Counted from the first letter of the stretch, positions 51,828 to 60,858 are shown. The stretch is DNA of 64,000 nucleotides from Microbulbifer sp. TB1203 (GCF_030997045.1 NZ_CP116899.1:2181501-2245500); one strand, 5' to 3'. The notes: generated by a model not told the origin, from the sequence alone. Numbers and translations are program-made.

Positions 51828-53198
51828 CTACCAGTTAAGGGAAGAGGGCAGCCGCGGCGACGATAGCAGTTTGCCAAAGCGCTGCCAGCGTTCATCGGCA
51901 GAATCCGAGCCCTGCTCCACATAGTCCGCCACCAGTTGCTTTCCCCAGTTGTAGTTGATCACATAGGCGCCGTAGGCATCCACGAAACGCAGGCGCTGCC
52001 TGGCCTTTTCCGGGCTCATCAGGCTGTATTGCTGGAATAATTCCACCACCTTGTCGCCGTCGATTTCACCGTTGATATATTGGCGAGCGATCTCGTTGCC
52101 GGCGAAGCTGAGTTTTTCGATCAGCTCCAATACACGATCGTATTTCTCTGCATCGGCCGGATTCAGTCCCGCGAGCGGGTACAGCACTGCCTTTTCAAAC
52201 TCAATCTTTTCCCCGCCGGGAAATGCCAGCTCGATACCGTAGTTTGCGCTGCCTTCGGCGATCAGGGATTGCGGGCTGAATAGCGGGTAGACGCTGTACT
52301 CCACCCAACCGCGTCTATTCACCAGCTCGTCTTCCAGCAGTGCATTGTAGGTGTGGTGACCGGGGTAACCTTCGTGGCAACCGAGGTCTATGGCGCGGTC
52401 GATCATGATCGGCAATTCGGTGTTCACCTGGATCAGGCTCTGCGCATTGCCCTGGTACCAGTTGTAGCCGCTCCAGGGTTTGTCGGTGACATATTCCAGC
52501 ACGAAATTCTCGTTGGCTGGCAGCTGGATATGTTTTTTCGTGCGCTCGCGGCAGGCGTCGATGGCCGCGCCGAATACGGCTTCCAATTTGTCTGTGGGAA
52601 TTTCAAACTGCATCCTGAATTCCTGCACCCGCAAGTGCAGCGGCTGGTCGCCGGGCAGCAGCTCATCCAGCTCTGCGAGAACCGGCTCAAACTCGGTAAA
52701 ATTCTGTTTCGGCGGCCGGGTGTCGTAGAGCAACTTTGCCTCGCGGTCGAAATTGCGCTGGCCGGCACCGGCCAGCCTCTCCGCGTGGGCAATAACCGCG
52801 CGCAGTTGGGTCTTCAGGTAGTGCGCGCGGAGGCTTTCCAGGGAACCGTCCGCGGGGATTGCCCTGGGCAACTGTTGCATCAGTTCTTTCGCGCGTTGGG
52901 CGATATTCGCAGGCGAGGCTTTGCTTTGCGCCGCCTTGTTCTTCCACTCTTCCGGGCCGTAATAGGCGTCCACATAACTCTTGTCGTGATTACCCAGTTC
53001 CAGTACCAGTTGCACATATTCCCGGGCCATCCGATCCATACCCGCCTCCCCTGTCTCTGCGGTTTCCGCCTGCTCCGCTACCCCGTCATCGACCACCGCC
53101 TCGCCGGCCATTTCCTCTTTCTTGCCACCGCAGGCGCTCATGGCCAGCAATACTGCCATCAGAGGTAACAGTTTGTGCAGTGCACAAAAAAAATTCAT
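51828..53198 (-). CDS. DUF885-like putative metallopeptidase lipoprotein
   Basis: Predicted lipoprotein of 456 residues (LLAMSACGG with the lipobox Cys at 23). A Glu/Ala-rich spacer leads to an all-helical body. The central motif DLGCHEGYPGHHTYNALLEDEL contains HExxxGHH, the mark of DUF885-type metal-dependent peptidases. About 45 residues on, EGSANYGIELAFP could give another metal ligand. The substrate is unknown. First gene of the likely operon with the MmcQ/YjbR protein and cnoX. Confidence 0.85.
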   Translation of the reverse strand: MNFFCALHKLLPLMAVLLAMSACGGKKEEMAGEAVVDDGVAEQAETAETGEAGMDRMAREYVQLVLELGNHDKSYVDAYYGPEEWKNKAAQSKASPANIAQRAKELMQQLPRAIPADGSLESLRAHYLKTQLRAVIAHAERLAGAGQRNFDREAKLLYDTRPPKQNFTEFEPVLAELDELLPGDQPLHLRVQEFRMQFEIPTDKLEAVFGAAIDACRERTKKHIQLPANENFVLEYVTDKPWSGYNWYQGNAQSLIQVNTELPIMIDRAIDLGCHEGYPGHHTYNALLEDELVNRRGWVEYSVYPLFSPQSLIAEGSANYGIELAFPGGEKIEFEKAVLYPLAGLNPADAEKYDRVLELIEKLSFAGNEIARQYINGEIDGDKVVELFQQYSLMSPEKARQRLRFVDAYGAYVINYNWGKQLVADYVEQGSDSADERWQRFGKLLSSPRLPSSLNW

Positions 53199-53312
53199 AC
53201 CGATGCCCTTATTGTTGGAAAGTTATTATCCTAGCGAAATTCCCTCCAGGTGTAACCGGCGGATTACCCAACCGCGGCACCACATCGTCCTCCAGGAGCC
53301 CATCAGCGACTG

Positions 53313-54887
53313 TCAAAAGCGATCGGCGGACGCCGCCCGCCAGTCCCGGGCATATTCCGGAGGCAGGTCGTTCTCCAGCAGCTGGCCGGGCCGGAGCTGT
53401 GGATACAGGTCTGCGTAGGGTTGGGCGGGCCCGTATTCGGGGCGGTGAAAAATCAAGTCCGGGGAAAGTTCATCCGGGTGCGCACAGCCCAGCGCCGCGG
53501 TCAATTTAAGAAAGGCGTCGATGGTGCCGCGGTGAAAATTTCGTACCCGTACGCCCTTGGAATGGACATCAACTGCGCGCACTCGCCGCGGGTCCTGAGT
53601 GGTGACGCCGGTGGGGCACTTGTTGGTGTGGCAACGCCGTGCCTGAATGCAACCGACGGCAAACATGAACGGCCGCGCGGCGTTGCAGGCGTTGGCTCCC
53701 AGCGCGTGCTTGACCACCATATCGAAGCCCATGGCCACCTTGCCGCTGGCGATAATGCGGATATCGTCGCGCAGGCCAGTGCCCACCAGGGCGTTGTGGA
53801 CAAACGGCAGAGCGTCATTGATATAAGAGCCGAGACGGTCGGTGAACTCCGTGGGAGCCGCGCCAGTGCCACCCTCCGCGCCATCCACGGTGATAAAGTC
53901 CGGCAATATGCCGGTTTCACGCATGGCTTTGCAGATTCCCATAAACTCGGAACGCCAGCCCAGGCACAGCTTGAATCCGACAGGCTTGCCGCCGGCCAGC
54001 TCACGTACCCCGGCGATAAATTCCAGCAGGCCGGTGGGGGTATCGAATTCCGGATGGCTGGGCGGAGAAAGGCAATCCCTTCCCATCTCGATGCCGCGTG
54101 TGCGGGCAATCTCCTCGGTGATTTTGACCGCGGGCAGCAAACCGCCGTAGGAAGGCTTGGCGCCCTGCGAGAGCTTGATCTCGATCATCTTTACATGTTC
54201 GTTCGCCGCCTTCTCCGCAAACTCTTGTGCATCGAAGCGCCCTGTCTTTGTTCGGCAGCCAAAATACGCCGAACCCAGTTCCCAGATGACGTCCGCCCCG
54301 TATTCCAGGTGGTAGGGGCTCAACCCGCCTTCACCCGTGTTGTGGGCGAAACCACCGAGAGCAGCGCCGCGGTTCATGGCTCGAATGGCGTTGGCGGACA
54401 GGGACCCGAAACTCATCGCCGAAATATTCAGGCGCGAACCGTGGTAGGGTCTGTCGCACTGGGGGCCGCCAAAGACGATTCGACCGGCGGATTCATCGAG
54501 TTCTCTTACCACCAGCGAATGCCGGGCAAAATCGAAACCGGCGTTTTCAACATCCTGTATGGTTCCGAAAGCCGAGATGTCCGGCTTTCCGTCGGCACGG
54601 GCGTTGACGGTGTTGCGTTGTTCCCGGTTAAAGGGCCGGCCGCTGGTTTCCGATTCAAAGAAATACTGACGCAATTCGGGTCGGAGAAACTCGAGCAGAT
54701 AGCGCAGGTGTCCGATCACCGGATAATTGTTCAAGACATTGTGGCGGGAAAAAACGTCGTAGATACCTATGGCTATAAGAGGGAGGACCACGCCCAGCAA
54801 CCACCACGCCGGCGGCCAGAACCATCCCCCGGCTGCCACCAACAGAGGGGTGAGCACGGCAAGATAATAGAAGACCGTTCGCACCAT
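53313..54887 (-). CDS. FMN-binding glutamate-synthase-family protein
   Basis: Protein of 524 residues with two N-terminal membrane segments (about 5-45). The rest is the FMN-binding TIM barrel of glutamate synthase large chains: ISAMSFGSLSANAIRAMNRGA, NTGEGGLSPYH, QGAKPSYGGLLP, VDGAEGGTGAAP and the cysteine motif CIQARRCHTNKCPTGVTTQDP, a possible iron-sulfur site. Glutaminase and other GltB domains are missing, so it is a stand-alone synthase-like protein whose substrate is not known. It has no operon partner. Confidence 0.92.
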   Translation of the reverse strand: MVRTVFYYLAVLTPLLVAAGGWFWPPAWWLLGVVLPLIAIGIYDVFSRHNVLNNYPVIGHLRYLLEFLRPELRQYFFESETSGRPFNREQRNTVNARADGKPDISAFGTIQDVENAGFDFARHSLVVRELDESAGRIVFGGPQCDRPYHGSRLNISAMSFGSLSANAIRAMNRGAALGGFAHNTGEGGLSPYHLEYGADVIWELGSAYFGCRTKTGRFDAQEFAEKAANEHVKMIEIKLSQGAKPSYGGLLPAVKITEEIARTRGIEMGRDCLSPPSHPEFDTPTGLLEFIAGVRELAGGKPVGFKLCLGWRSEFMGICKAMRETGILPDFITVDGAEGGTGAAPTEFTDRLGSYINDALPFVHNALVGTGLRDDIRIIASGKVAMGFDMVVKHALGANACNAARPFMFAVGCIQARRCHTNKCPTGVTTQDPRRVRAVDVHSKGVRVRNFHRGTIDAFLKLTAALGCAHPDELSPDLIFHRPEYGPAQPYADLYPQLRPGQLLENDLPPEYARDWRAASADRF

Positions 54888-55326
54888 CGGTTCGGCTCAG
54901 CCGTTACGCCGGGGCGGAAGACAAAGTTTGTGCCGGCGGCGGCAATGGCGATACACGTGATATCTCCTTTCTTACTTCACCCTTGGCGGAAGGACAAGCG
55001 GTGGCCAACTGCGTAGTTATTTTTACGGCACTTCGACGAGCCAACTATAGCCCTCTCACGGACAAACACCAACCTCTCCGGGTTTCTTGAAACAGCCCAG
55101 GAATGCCTGCACCTTGCGCTTGCGGCGCATATCGCGGTGGGTCACAGTCGGGGACGAACACAGCCCCAAGCGGGCTGCGCGATCCGGTGGAGCCCACCTC
55201 CCGCACCGTACGGCTAAGCGTGGAACCCGAAACGGAAGCAACCGCAGTCTGCCCCAATGGCACTATGCTTAAACGACAAACTTTCAGTCAATGGCGCTGG
55301 ATTCCGGCGCCTTTTTATATCTCCAG
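54888..55326. other. Intergenic region with GC-rich hairpin-forming stretch
   Basis: About 440 bases between divergent genes. From 55085 to 55250 it is GC-rich and can form short hairpins such as CAGCCCCAAGCGGGCTG and GGTGGAGCCCACC. Short frames on both strands are not convincing. A structured RNA is possible but I recognise none. Confidence 0.35.
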
Positions 55327-56094
55327 ATGCCCCAGGCCAGCTTTCGCTTTTACCGGGAACTGAACGACTTCCTTCCGCGGGCGCAGCGGCAATGCACGCT
55401 CACCCTCACCTTTGGAGTGCCCGGCTCAGTCAAGGACGCCATCGAAAGCCTCGGCGTGCCCCACACAGAGGTTGACCTGATACTGGCCAATGGCGAATCG
55501 GTGGATTTCAATTATCGGGTACAGGACGGCGACCGCATCAGCGTCTACCCCCAGTTCGAACGCCTGGATATAACGCCACTCACCCGTCTGCGCTCCCAAC
55601 CGTTGCGCGAACCGCGCTTCGTACTCGACTGCCACCTGGGACGCCTGGCGCGCTACCTGCGTATGCTGGGGTTCGACACCCTGTACCGGCCCGATTACCA
55701 CGACGATACGTTGCTGCAGATATCCCTGAAACAAAAGCGCATCCTGCTCACCCGCGACCGCGGCCTGCTCAAGCGGAGCGAGCTGGAGCACGGCTATTAC
55801 GTCCGCGCCACCAAGCCCCGCCAACAGCTGGCCGAAGTGGTGCAGCGGCTGCAACTGGAGCGCAGGGCTCTTCCCTTTTCCCGCTGTATCGCCTGCAACG
55901 GCACCCTGGCTGCGGTGACGAAAAGAGCGGTGGAACCGCTGCTGCCGGAGAATACCCGGCACTATTTTCACGAATTCTTCCAGTGCAGGGACTGCCGGCG
56001 CGTCTACTGGAAAGGCAGCCATTTCGAACGCATGCAGTTGCTGGTACAGGAAGTGCTGCAACACACCGGCGATAGCAGCGAACCGCCAGCATGA
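55327..56094 (+). CDS. Mut7-C RNase-like protein with N-terminal ubiquitin-like domain
   Basis: Protein of 255 residues. An N-terminal ubiquitin/ThiS-like domain (about 1-90, FRFYRELNDFLP, ILANGESVDFNYRVQDGDRISVYP) is followed by a Mut7-C domain (about 95-245): FVLDCHLGRLARYLRMLGFDT, LLTRDRGLLKR and a zinc ribbon with CIACNG and CRDCRRVYWKGSH. Mut7-C domains have a PIN-like RNase fold, so RNA cleavage is likely but not proven. The start at 55327 fits the family; an ATG at 55291 is an alternative. A RES-Xre toxin-antitoxin pair follows 120 bases downstream on the same strand. Confidence 0.9.
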   Translation: MPQASFRFYRELNDFLPRAQRQCTLTLTFGVPGSVKDAIESLGVPHTEVDLILANGESVDFNYRVQDGDRISVYPQFERLDITPLTRLRSQPLREPRFVLDCHLGRLARYLRMLGFDTLYRPDYHDDTLLQISLKQKRILLTRDRGLLKRSELEHGYYVRATKPRQQLAEVVQRLQLERRALPFSRCIACNGTLAAVTKRAVEPLLPENTRHYFHEFFQCRDCRRVYWKGSHFERMQLLVQEVLQHTGDSSEPPA

Positions 56095-56213
56095 CATTTT
56101 CCCAGGAGTACTTCACGGGCAATGGTAAAGTTTCCATTGCATTTTGGGACTTATTTGGTTATTTTTCCCATAACGAGCGGCTATTTATCCCAGAGTGGAG
56201 GTGGAGACGGTCT

Positions 56214-56576
56214 ATGCACAAGATCCAGGTTGATCCGGAACACGCCCTGGCAGAGGGCTTTTTCGGCGCCGCCGCGGCCCTCGGGCTCGGCAATACCGAA
56301 CTGATGGCGGTGCTGGGACTTAGCCGCTCCTCCCTGGGCCGCCTCAAGCAGGGGGGCACCATAGATCCCTGCTCCAAGACCGGCGAGATCGCCATGCTGG
56401 TGATCCGCATCTACCGCTCCCTGGTGCCGCTGAACGGCGGCGATACCGCCAACATCCGCCACTTCATGCAAACCTACAACCACCATCTGGGCGGCCGCCC
56501 GGTGGAACTTATCCAACGCATCGACGGCCTCGCGCGAACCTGTAACTACCTGGACGCCATTCGGGGCGCAGCTTGA
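56214..56576 (+). CDS. Xre/MbcA/ParS antitoxin
   Basis: Protein of 120 residues with an N-terminal helix-turn-helix (NTELMAVLGLSRSSLGRLKQGGTI) and a C-terminal DUF2384-type toxin-binding region (RSLVPLNGGDTANIRHFMQTYNHHLGGRPVELIQR). It should neutralise the RES toxin made from the next gene and repress their promoter. GGAGGTGGAG precedes the ATG at 56214. Its stop overlaps the start of the toxin gene. Confidence 0.9.
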   Translation: MHKIQVDPEHALAEGFFGAAAALGLGNTELMAVLGLSRSSLGRLKQGGTIDPCSKTGEIAMLVIRIYRSLVPLNGGDTANIRHFMQTYNHHLGGRPVELIQRIDGLARTCNYLDAIRGAA

Positions 56577-57337
56577 GCACCTCGGGACACGGCTCGAATA
56601 TCTGGGCCGAGGCGCAGGGAGAGCGCTACATCCGTCCGCTGGACGGCCAGTGCTGGCGCATCGTGGAAAGCCAGCGCCAAGTGGCCACGGTGTCGATCAC
56701 CAGCAGCCTGGAGAGCCAGGCAGTACTGGAGGAACTGCTGGAAACCCACAGCAAGCCGCCCCTGCCACCGGCAGCCGCCGACCTGCACTACCTGCTCGGC
56801 TCACCCTTCCGTTATCCGCCATTGCTCTGGGGCTCCCGTTTCGGCCGGCACTTCGAGCCGGGAATATTCTACGGCGCAGTGCAGATAGATACCGCCCTCG
56901 CGGAGTGCGCCTTCTATCGTTTTGTATACCTGTCCGGCATGGATACCCCGCCCCCCAACCGCATCGACACCCAGCACACCGCCTTCACCCTGCGCTACAG
57001 CTGCGAGCGGGCCGTACTGCTGCAGCAGCCGCCGTTCAACCGCTATCCGTCCCTCAGTTCCCCCTCGAGCTACCGCGACAGCCAGGCTCTGGGCAGCGAA
57101 ATGCGCGAGCTCGGGGTGCAGCTGGCGCAGTATGTCTCCGCACGGGACCGGTGCGGCGGCATCAACGTGGCTATTTTCGATCCCACAGCACTGGTGAGCA
57201 GGCGCCCGGCGCGGGAGACGGGTATCTATTCCCAGGCCACTATCGATCGCGTCGAATTCAAGGTGGGCAGCCGCCTGTACCAATTTGCCCGCAGCCAGTT
57301 CGAAGTGGACGGCCGGTTGCCGATGCCGCCCTCTTAA
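56573..57337 (+). CDS. RES-domain toxin
   Basis: RES-domain protein of 254 residues. Toxins of this family degrade NAD+ and stop growth. Conserved residues appear in WRIVESQRQVAT, FGRHFEPGIFYGAVQIDTALAECAFYRF (the Arg, Tyr and Glu expected in the active site) and FDPTALVSRRP. The start is a TTG that overlaps the antitoxin stop as TTGA; no ATG or GTG lies near, so translation depends on coupling. This order (antitoxin first) is normal for RES-Xre pairs. Confidence 0.9.
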   Translation: MSTSGHGSNIWAEAQGERYIRPLDGQCWRIVESQRQVATVSITSSLESQAVLEELLETHSKPPLPPAAADLHYLLGSPFRYPPLLWGSRFGRHFEPGIFYGAVQIDTALAECAFYRFVYLSGMDTPPPNRIDTQHTAFTLRYSCERAVLLQQPPFNRYPSLSSPSSYRDSQALGSEMRELGVQLAQYVSARDRCGGINVAIFDPTALVSRRPARETGIYSQATIDRVEFKVGSRLYQFARSQFEVDGRLPMPPS

Positions 57338-57356
57338 TCAACCCCGCTATACTGGC

Positions 57357-58781
57357 CTAGCCCCCTTCCCTCCGTTGCTCGATCTCCTCTTCTTCCGGTT
57401 CGAATTCCTCCGACACCGGCGCCCTGCGCAATACCACGAAACCCGCAATGCCGGCGATCACCGACGCCAGCAATACACCGGCCTTGGCCTGCACCAGCAG
57501 TTCGGGATTGCCGGGAAAAGCCAGTTCGGAAATAAAGATCGACATGGTAAAGCCGATCCCTCCCAACAGCGCCACGCCGACAATATGGTGAAAGCTGGCG
57601 GCGGTGGGCAGCGTGCCAAACCCCAGCTTCCAACCCAGCCAGGTGGCGCCGACGATCCCCACCAGCTTGCCCAGCACCAGGCCGCAGATCACCCCCAGGG
57701 TCACCGGATTGAATACCGCGGCGGTACTGGTAAAGCTGTCCACGGGAATGCCGGCATTGGCCAGGGCAAAAATAGGGATCACCAGAAAAGCCACCGGTAT
57801 ATGCAGGCGTGTCTCCATGCGCTGCAATGGCGACTGCGCCATAGTGACTCCATTGCCCAGCGCGTTCACCCGCGCGCGCAGGGCGTCGTTGGCGATGATC
57901 CTGTCGCCGGGGCGAAAGCAGCGGTCAAAGCTGCGGATAATATCCTTGACGAAAGTGCTGAATGCCACTGGATCGTACTTCGGCCGGGCCGGGATGGCCA
58001 TAGCGGTGACCACCCCCGCCAGGGTGGCGTGCACACCGGTGAGATGCAGCTCGTACCAGAGTAAAACACCCACAAAGATATACGCGGGAGAGCGACGTAC
58101 GCCGGCGAATTTCAGCAACCAGAGGATTACCACCAATATACCCGCCACCCCCAGCGCCACCATATTGACGCTGTCGGTGTACCAGATGGCGATCACCAGT
58201 ATCGCGCCCAAGTCATCGACGATGGCCAACGCCACCAGGAAGGTCACCACCGCCCGCGGCACCCGGTTGCCCAGCAGGGCGATACAGCCCACCGCGAAGG
58301 CGATATCCGTGGCCATGGGGACCCCCCAGCCCCGCTCGCCCTCGGTACCGCTGTTGAAAGCTGCGTAGATCAGCGCCGGCACCAGCATGCCGCCGACGGC
58401 CGCCATCACCGGCAGCACCGCATGTTTCAGGTCCGACAGCTCGCCCACCAGAAACTCTCGCTTGAGTTCCAGGCCTACGAGAAAGAAGAAGATGGCCATC
58501 AGGCCGTCGTTGATCCAATGGTGCAGGCTGAGGGAGAAGTCCCAGCCACCGGCATTCAGGCTAACGGGCAGTTCCAGCAGGTGTTCATAGCCTTCCTGCA
58601 ACGGGGAATTGGCTATGATCAGGGCAATCACCGCGCAGGTTATCAACAGCAGGCCGCTGCTGCTCTGGCGGTGAATAAACTCCTCGAAGGGCGTTACCAG
58701 GCGCCCAAAGGCCCCCTCCAGAGGTGCCTGGAAAACTCTCCCCTTGCGAACCCTGAATTTGCCCAGAACGCCTTTCGCCAT
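57357..58781 (-). CDS. nhaA: Na+/H+ antiporter NhaA
   Basis: Inner-membrane antiporter of 474 residues that exports sodium in exchange for protons. The sequence shows about twelve hydrophobic segments, the LKREFLVGELSDLKHAVLP segment, MATDIAFAVG, the essential double Asp in ALAIVDDLGAILVIA and FALANAGIP. An N-terminal extension and an acidic tail (EEFEPEEEEIEQ) are longer than in E. coli NhaA. It suits a marine or salt-adapted host. It converges with the RES toxin gene. Confidence 0.97.
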   Translation of the reverse strand: MAKGVLGKFRVRKGRVFQAPLEGAFGRLVTPFEEFIHRQSSSGLLLITCAVIALIIANSPLQEGYEHLLELPVSLNAGGWDFSLSLHHWINDGLMAIFFFLVGLELKREFLVGELSDLKHAVLPVMAAVGGMLVPALIYAAFNSGTEGERGWGVPMATDIAFAVGCIALLGNRVPRAVVTFLVALAIVDDLGAILVIAIWYTDSVNMVALGVAGILVVILWLLKFAGVRRSPAYIFVGVLLWYELHLTGVHATLAGVVTAMAIPARPKYDPVAFSTFVKDIIRSFDRCFRPGDRIIANDALRARVNALGNGVTMAQSPLQRMETRLHIPVAFLVIPIFALANAGIPVDSFTSTAAVFNPVTLGVICGLVLGKLVGIVGATWLGWKLGFGTLPTAASFHHIVGVALLGGIGFTMSIFISELAFPGNPELLVQAKAGVLLASVIAGIAGFVVLRRAPVSEEFEPEEEEIEQRREGG

Positions 58782-58842
58782 CTACCGCCCCTCCCGTATC
58801 CACTAAGCATAGAGCTTCTCAACGGTGGGGGCGGAGGTTAGC

Positions 58843-59658
58843 ATGGCATCCACTTCATCCATTGCCGACAGAACTTCATCACCATTTATGACTCGACTGG
58901 ATCTGCTACTGGTACAGCGCCACCTGGCCAGTTCCCGCACCCACGCCAAGAAGCTGGTGGATGCCGGCCGGGTATGGCTCGCCAGTGGCGCCGGCTGGCA
59001 ACCGGCGCAGAAAGCCGGGCAGCCGGTGGGCGAGGACTGGGAGCTGCGGGTGGAGCCGTTGCCGGAAGACCGCTATGTCTCCCGCGCCGGGCTCAAGCTG
59101 GCGGCAATCCTGGACTACACAGGTCTGGACCCGCGCGGCTGGCGCGCCCTGGATGTGGGCTGCTCCACCGGCGGTTTCAGCGACTGCCTGCTACAGCGCG
59201 GCGCGGAGCTGGTAGTGGGGGTGGACGTGGGGCGCGGCCAACTGGCGCAGAAACTGCGCGACGAGCCCCGCATGCGGCTGTTCGAGGGCGTGAATGCCCG
59301 CAATCTGGAGGCCGCACAACTGGCGCCCTATGGCAACGGTGGTTTCGACGCCATTGTGATGGACGTGTCGTTTATCTCCCAAACCCTGATACTGCCCCGT
59401 CTGCCGGCACTGTTGAAGCCCGGCGGTCACCTGCTCAGTCTGGTAAAACCCCAGTTCGAGGTGGGGCCGGAACATATCGGCAAGGGCGGGCTGGTGCGGG
59501 ACGAAAAGCTCTATCCCCAGGTGCGGGAAAAAATCACCGCTCTGTGCGAATCGCTGGGACTGGAAGTGGAGGCCTATATCGACAGCCCGATCAAGGGCGG
59601 GGACGGCAACCGGGAATTTCTGCTCTGGGCACAGAAGGCCAGGGAAAACCTTCTGTAG
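58843..59658 (+). CDS. tlyA: TlyA family rRNA methyltransferase
   Basis: Protein of 271 residues: an N-terminal S4 RNA-binding domain (MTRLDLLLVQRHLASSRTHAKKLVDAGRV) and an FtsJ-type methyltransferase domain with LDVGCSTGGFSDCLLQRGA (SAM binding), DVSFIS and VKPQFEVG. TlyA enzymes 2'-O-methylate rRNA. GGAGG lies five bases before the ATG at 58843; a second ATG at 58888 matches the family N-terminus more tightly and may also be used. Confidence 0.94.
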   Translation: MASTSSIADRTSSPFMTRLDLLLVQRHLASSRTHAKKLVDAGRVWLASGAGWQPAQKAGQPVGEDWELRVEPLPEDRYVSRAGLKLAAILDYTGLDPRGWRALDVGCSTGGFSDCLLQRGAELVVGVDVGRGQLAQKLRDEPRMRLFEGVNARNLEAAQLAPYGNGGFDAIVMDVSFISQTLILPRLPALLKPGGHLLSLVKPQFEVGPEHIGKGGLVRDEKLYPQVREKITALCESLGLEVEAYIDSPIKGGDGNREFLLWAQKARENLL

Positions 59659-59740
59659 GAGCGGCGGGGCGGCCATCCGCCGTTGGCCGCGATCTGCTTC
59701 GCCAACGACAATGCCGCTCGCGGCCAACGGCCGCTCCTAC
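59655..59740. repeat. GTAGGAGCGGC REP-like inverted repeat
   Basis: Larger member of the GTAGGAGC family with arms ending GCCGTTGGCCGCGA / CGCGGCCAACGGCCGCTCC, overlapping the 3' end of the tlyA gene. Confidence 0.8.
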
Positions 59741-59764
59741 AACAAGAAGAGCTTCCAACCGCGG

Positions 59765-60226
59765 TTACAGGATTTCCGTCACCACCTCGGTCTTCACCGA
59801 ATTGGCGATAAAGCACTGCTCGTGAGACTGGTGATGGATCTTTTCCAACTGCTCGCGGGAGGGCTGCCTATCCCCGGAAAACTCGATCTGCGGGCGCAGG
59901 GTCACGCGGGTCATCGCCATCCTGCCGTCGGCATCCTTTTCCATCACCCCCACCGCCTCATCGCGGTATTGGTCCACGACAAATCCCCGCTTGGCGGCAA
60001 TGGCGAGAAAGAACAGCATATGGCAGCTGGAGAGTGCGGCCACGAACGCCTCTTCCGGGTCCACATTCTCCGCTACCGAAAGGGGCAGTGGCACCACGTG
60101 GGGTGAAGAAGAAGCGGGCACTTCCAGACCGCCGTCAAACTGCCAGACGTGGCCGCGGCTGTACCGGTTGTCGGTAAAGTCCTGGCCATTCCTCCACCAG
60201 AGAATCGTGGATGAATATTCGGACAT
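59765..60226 (-). CDS. OsmC family peroxiredoxin-like protein
   Basis: Protein of 153 residues in the OsmC/Ohr fold. The first Cys is in EEAFVAALSSCHMLFFLAIAAK, the second in SHEQCFIANSVK, and N-terminal contacts are in SRGHVWQFDGG. OsmC proteins reduce organic peroxides. The ATG overlaps the TGA of the upstream DUF1272 gene as TGATG, so the two are co-translated. Confidence 0.93.
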   Translation of the reverse strand: MSEYSSTILWWRNGQDFTDNRYSRGHVWQFDGGLEVPASSSPHVVPLPLSVAENVDPEEAFVAALSSCHMLFFLAIAAKRGFVVDQYRDEAVGVMEKDADGRMAMTRVTLRPQIEFSGDRQPSREQLEKIHHQSHEQCFIANSVKTEVVTEIL

Positions 60227-60456
60227 CAGGGTAAGAGTCTCTGCAGTTTGGCTTTGAAGCCGTGGTCCGGTACTTCCGTCGGTGAACTGGTGCGGGTAGG
60301 GCGCAACGCCAACTGGCCCTGGCAGTTTGGACAGCTGTGTTTCAGCGCCTCGCTGCACTGCGGGCAGAAAGTACACTCGTAGGAGCAGATATAGGCCCGA
60401 TCAGCCAGTCCCAGTCGAACGCCGCAGCGCTCACAGCTCGATTTCATTCTCAACAT
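60226..60456 (-). CDS. DUF1272 zinc-ribbon protein
   Basis: Small protein of 76 residues in the DUF1272 family, with SSCERCGVRLGLADRAYICSYECTFCPQCSEAL and HSCPNCQGQLALRPTR, eight cysteines in a two-zinc pattern. The function is unknown. The ATG at 60456 fits the family; an ATG at 60483 is possible. It is coupled to the OsmC gene by TGATG. Confidence 0.9.
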   Translation of the reverse strand: MLRMKSSCERCGVRLGLADRAYICSYECTFCPQCSEALKHSCPNCQGQLALRPTRTSSPTEVPDHGFKAKLQRLLP

Positions 60457-60513
60457 GGCAGCCCCGTTTGGTACATTAAACAAAAAACGGAGCGCCAGCC
60501 GGGAGGCTCGTTG

Positions 60514-60858
60514 CTACTCCGCTTCCAGTTGTCGGTCGGTGCGCGCGGCCATAATAAAGTCGTTCTTGTGCAACCCTTTGGCCTCGTGGCTCCACCAGGT
60601 CACAGTGACCTTGCCCCACTCAGTCAACAGTGCCGGATGGTGACCGGCCTCTTCCGCAATCTCGCCCACGCGGTTGGTAAACGCCAGCGCCTGCTTGAAA
60701 TTGCGGAATTTGAACACCCGCTCCAATTGCATAATTCCGCCGCGGGAGACCGGGGTCCAGTCGGGGATTTCCCGCAACAATTCCGCCAGCTCTTCGTCGC
60801 TGACCAGCGGCGCATCGGCGCGGCAGGCTTCACATTTTTGCTGGGCGAGATCGGTCAT
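60514..60858 (-). CDS. phhB: Pterin-4a-carbinolamine dehydratase
   Basis: Enzyme of 114 residues that regenerates the tetrahydrobiopterin-type cofactor of phenylalanine hydroxylase. Signature elements are IPDWTPVSRGGIMQLERVFKF, EEAGHHPALLTEWGKVTVTWWSHEAKGLHKNDFIMA, with the catalytic His pair. The phenylalanine hydroxylase gene is not in the window. Confidence 0.96.
   Translation of the reverse strand: MTDLAQQKCEACRADAPLVSDEELAELLREIPDWTPVSRGGIMQLERVFKFRNFKQALAFTNRVGEIAEEAGHHPALLTEWGKVTVTWWSHEAKGLHKNDFIMAARTDRQLEAE

Noticed and set aside
55045..55263. 6S RNA gene
   Set aside because: A few short similarities to the 6S consensus were seen on the minus strand, but the typical closing stem and gene neighbours are absent, so it is not supported.
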